A DNA stretch of 6,196 nucleotides. Origin: RGIG1828 sp045546535. GTDB taxonomy: Bacteria; Bacillota; Clostridia; UMGS1810. The notes under the pieces were generated by a model. The model made no database searches. It saw nothing but the letters and a program-made list of their open reading frames with translations, and was not told the origin of the DNA. This document shows positions 5,440 to 6,196 of this stretch, piece by piece. The position numbers and the translations under genes are program-made. The stretch lies in contig JAZQDA010000084.1 of the NCBI GenBank assembly GCA_045546535.1, positions 1-6,196 of the forward strand. Direction: 5' to 3'. Each line of letters opens with the position of its first letter. The first letter of the stretch is position 1.

Positions 5440-5450
5440 TTTATATCTAT
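5440..5450. other. Predicted element-chromosome junction (att site half)
   Basis: Reading the deacetylase on the minus strand, the family pattern holds through WDVDTID, whose last codon ends at 5445. Where family members usually continue with Trp, the frame reads IKVMTN and stops 16 codons later. Base composition changes at the same place. The junction is therefore placed at 5445, give or take a few bases. Large serine recombinases cross over at a dinucleotide, often GA or GT; the GA of the last native GAT codon is a candidate. Without the other end the core cannot be fixed. Confidence 0.6.
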
Positions 5451-6001
5451 TGTATCCACGTCCCACTGGATCGTGAACATACCGAGATTTTCGGTGGTTT
5501 CAAGCACCGCGTTATCATAGTCACCGTAGGGCACGCGGAGTAGCTTTGGGCAGCGGCCGGTTATGGCTTTAATCTTATTGTTACAGCTTTCAAGCTCGTT
5601 TTTCATTTGCTCGGTTGAAAGTTGGGGCATATGCGGGTGGGTGTTAGAGTGGTTTTCGATTCTGTGACCCGCGTCGCTGAGCGCTTTTACCGATTCGGGG
5701 TATTTATCCACCCAAGCGCCGACAACAAAAAAGGTTGCGGGGACGTCGTAGGTCTTTAAAATATCAATAAGTGTCTGAGTATCATCGTTGCCCCATGCGG
5801 CGTCAAAGCTGATAGCTATTTGTTTTTTATCGGTCTTGACGCAATAAATCGGCAGTTTTCGGTTTTGGTTTGCAAGAATATTAACCGACCCTGTAATCAG
5901 CACGACCGCCGCTATTATTACACAGATTGCGAGCATAATATGTTGCTTTTTGATAATAAGAAATTTCATAAAAATGCACCCTTTCATAAAAGGATATGAA
6001 A

Positions 6002-6019
6002 AAGCGCTTGGGCATTATA
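6002..6019 (-). promoter_or_regulatory. Promoter -10 and palindrome upstream of the deacetylase gene
   Basis: On the minus strand a perfect TATAAT occupies 6019-6014, but the -35 region (ATCTTT at 17-nt spacing) is poor, so an activator or another sigma factor may be needed. AAGCGCTT (6002-6009), an 8-bp palindrome, lies near the expected start of transcription and could be an operator. I see no convincing sigma-E or sigma-G boxes, which would have supported sporulation control. Confidence 0.45.
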
Positions 6020-6076
6020 CTATAAAATATTTTTTAAAAGATATAACATTATTATATTTTTAAAAACAAAATGTGA

Positions 6077-6104
6077 TTGATTTTATTTGTAAAAATAATA
6101 TAAT
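6077..6104 (+). promoter_or_regulatory. Promoter of the right-edge host gene
   Basis: TTGATT (6077-6082), a 16-nt spacer and TATAAT (6099-6104) form a good sigma-A promoter, 32 nt before the ATG at 6137. With the minus-strand -10 at 6014-6019 it makes the 5988-6136 gap a divergent promoter region in very AT-rich DNA. Confidence 0.6.
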
Positions 6105-6136
6105 AAATATAAAAATAAATTAAAAGGCGGTAGGTT

Positions 6137-6196
6137 ATGAGCTATATATTGGAAACCTATGAATGGGATAATACCTGGATAGAAAAAACCGAAAAA
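6137..6196 (+). CDS. N-terminal fragment of a host protein, cut by the window edge
   Basis: The ATG at 6137 has AAGGCGG at 6124-6130 with a 6-nt spacer and an upstream promoter at 6077-6104. Twenty codons are visible, MSYILETYEWDNTWIEKTEK. The YEWDNTWIE opening reminds me of the N-terminus of some clostridial SGNH/GDSL hydrolases, where a similar segment precedes the catalytic GDS motif. The catalytic block is outside the window, so this is only a guess. The gene belongs to the chromosome flanking the element. Confidence 0.6.
   Translation, partial: MSYILETYEWDNTWIEKTEK

Larger units (their letters stand above)
1..5445. mobile_element. Partial integrative mobilizable element (Tn4451-like), right end at about 5445
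   Basis: Three observations support a mobile element that continues past the left edge. A large serine recombinase lies at its right end and reads inward. A MobV/Pre-type relaxase lies inside it. A host polysaccharide deacetylase gene stops matching its family abruptly at about 5445, where the DNA also turns visibly more AT-rich. Tn4451 and relatives are known to combine a large serine recombinase (TnpX) with a Mob/Pre protein (TnpZ), which is the pairing seen here. The cargo is a type II restriction-modification operon, one gene of unknown function and two micro-ORFs. The left boundary is not visible, so the length is unknown. No conjugation (mating-pair) genes are seen, which suggests mobilization with help from another element. 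Confidence 0.72.
5394..5969 (-). pseudogene. PdaB-like polysaccharide deacetylase, 3' end cut off by the element
   Basis: The intact part (5445-5969) encodes 175 residues of a NodB-fold deacetylase acting on cell-wall or cortex polysaccharide outside the membrane. A Lys-rich start is followed by one membrane anchor (about 11-33). Motif 1 is SFDAAWGNDDT (Asp56), the clostridial/PdaB variant of TFDDG. Motif 2 is HSNTHPH (His107, His111), motif 3 RVPYGDY (145-151), and motif 4 begins at WDVDTID. The rest of the domain, about 40-50 residues with motif 5 and its catalytic His, is missing; instead 16 codons of element DNA lead to TAG at 5394-5396. The product is very probably inactive unless the element excises. 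The ATG at 5969 is preferred because AAAGGG stands 9 nt upstream; an in-frame ATG at 5987 has no ribosome binding site. PdaB homologues are known sporulation proteins. Confidence 0.85.

Noticed and set aside
5992..6018. CcpA cre-like site around AAGCGCTT
   Set aside because: The centre fits, but the outer TG and CA positions do not match well in the proper spacing. It is only reported as a palindrome.
1..6196. CRISPR arrays, tRNA or rRNA genes
   Set aside because: No regularly spaced direct repeats and no tRNA-like cloverleaf or rRNA sequence were seen. The deacetylase codon junction, not a tRNA 3' end, is the integration point.

Overview
The window is low-GC DNA from a Firmicute, most likely a gut-type clostridium. 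The standard code is used (the nuclease gene ends in TGA), ribosome binding sites are AAGGAG-type, and the relaxase, large serine recombinase and PdaB-like deacetylase are all types common in Clostridia. The species cannot be read from the sequence.

Positions 1 to about 5445 look like the right-hand part of an integrative mobilizable element of the Tn4451 type; its left end lies outside the window. From left to right it holds: a gene cut by the left edge (1-63, minus); a 200-aa protein of unknown function (145-747, minus); a divergent type II restriction-modification operon (911-2454, plus) with a PD-(D/E)xK nuclease followed by a 4-nt-overlapping beta-class DNA methyltransferase; a perfect bidirectional terminator; a 33-aa coiled-coil micro-ORF (2493-2594, minus); a roughly 190-nt leader packed with inverted repeats (2656-2841); a short MobV-type relaxase (2883-3569, plus) followed 4 nt later by a 55-aa CxxC protein (3574-3741); a second perfect bidirectional terminator; and a large serine recombinase (3763-5295, minus) whose promoter lies about 10 bp inside the right end of the element.

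From about 5445 rightward the DNA is less AT-rich and looks like host chromosome. It holds a membrane-anchored PdaB-like polysaccharide deacetylase (minus) that matches its family up to the WDVDTID motif and then runs into element DNA, which adds 16 foreign codons and a stop. After a divergent promoter region comes the first 20 codons of another host gene (6137 onward, plus).

Inferred division of labour: the serine recombinase integrates and excises the element, the MobV protein and nearby dyads serve conjugative mobilization, and the restriction-modification pair is cargo that defends or stabilises the element. The most interesting point is that the element splits a gene of a sporulation-associated family with a large serine recombinase placed at the junction. 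This is the geometry of skin-like elements that excise during sporulation, although an ordinary Tn4451-like insertion is the simpler reading. The second is the hairpin-rich leader of the relaxase gene, which may combine oriT, operator and RNA switch.
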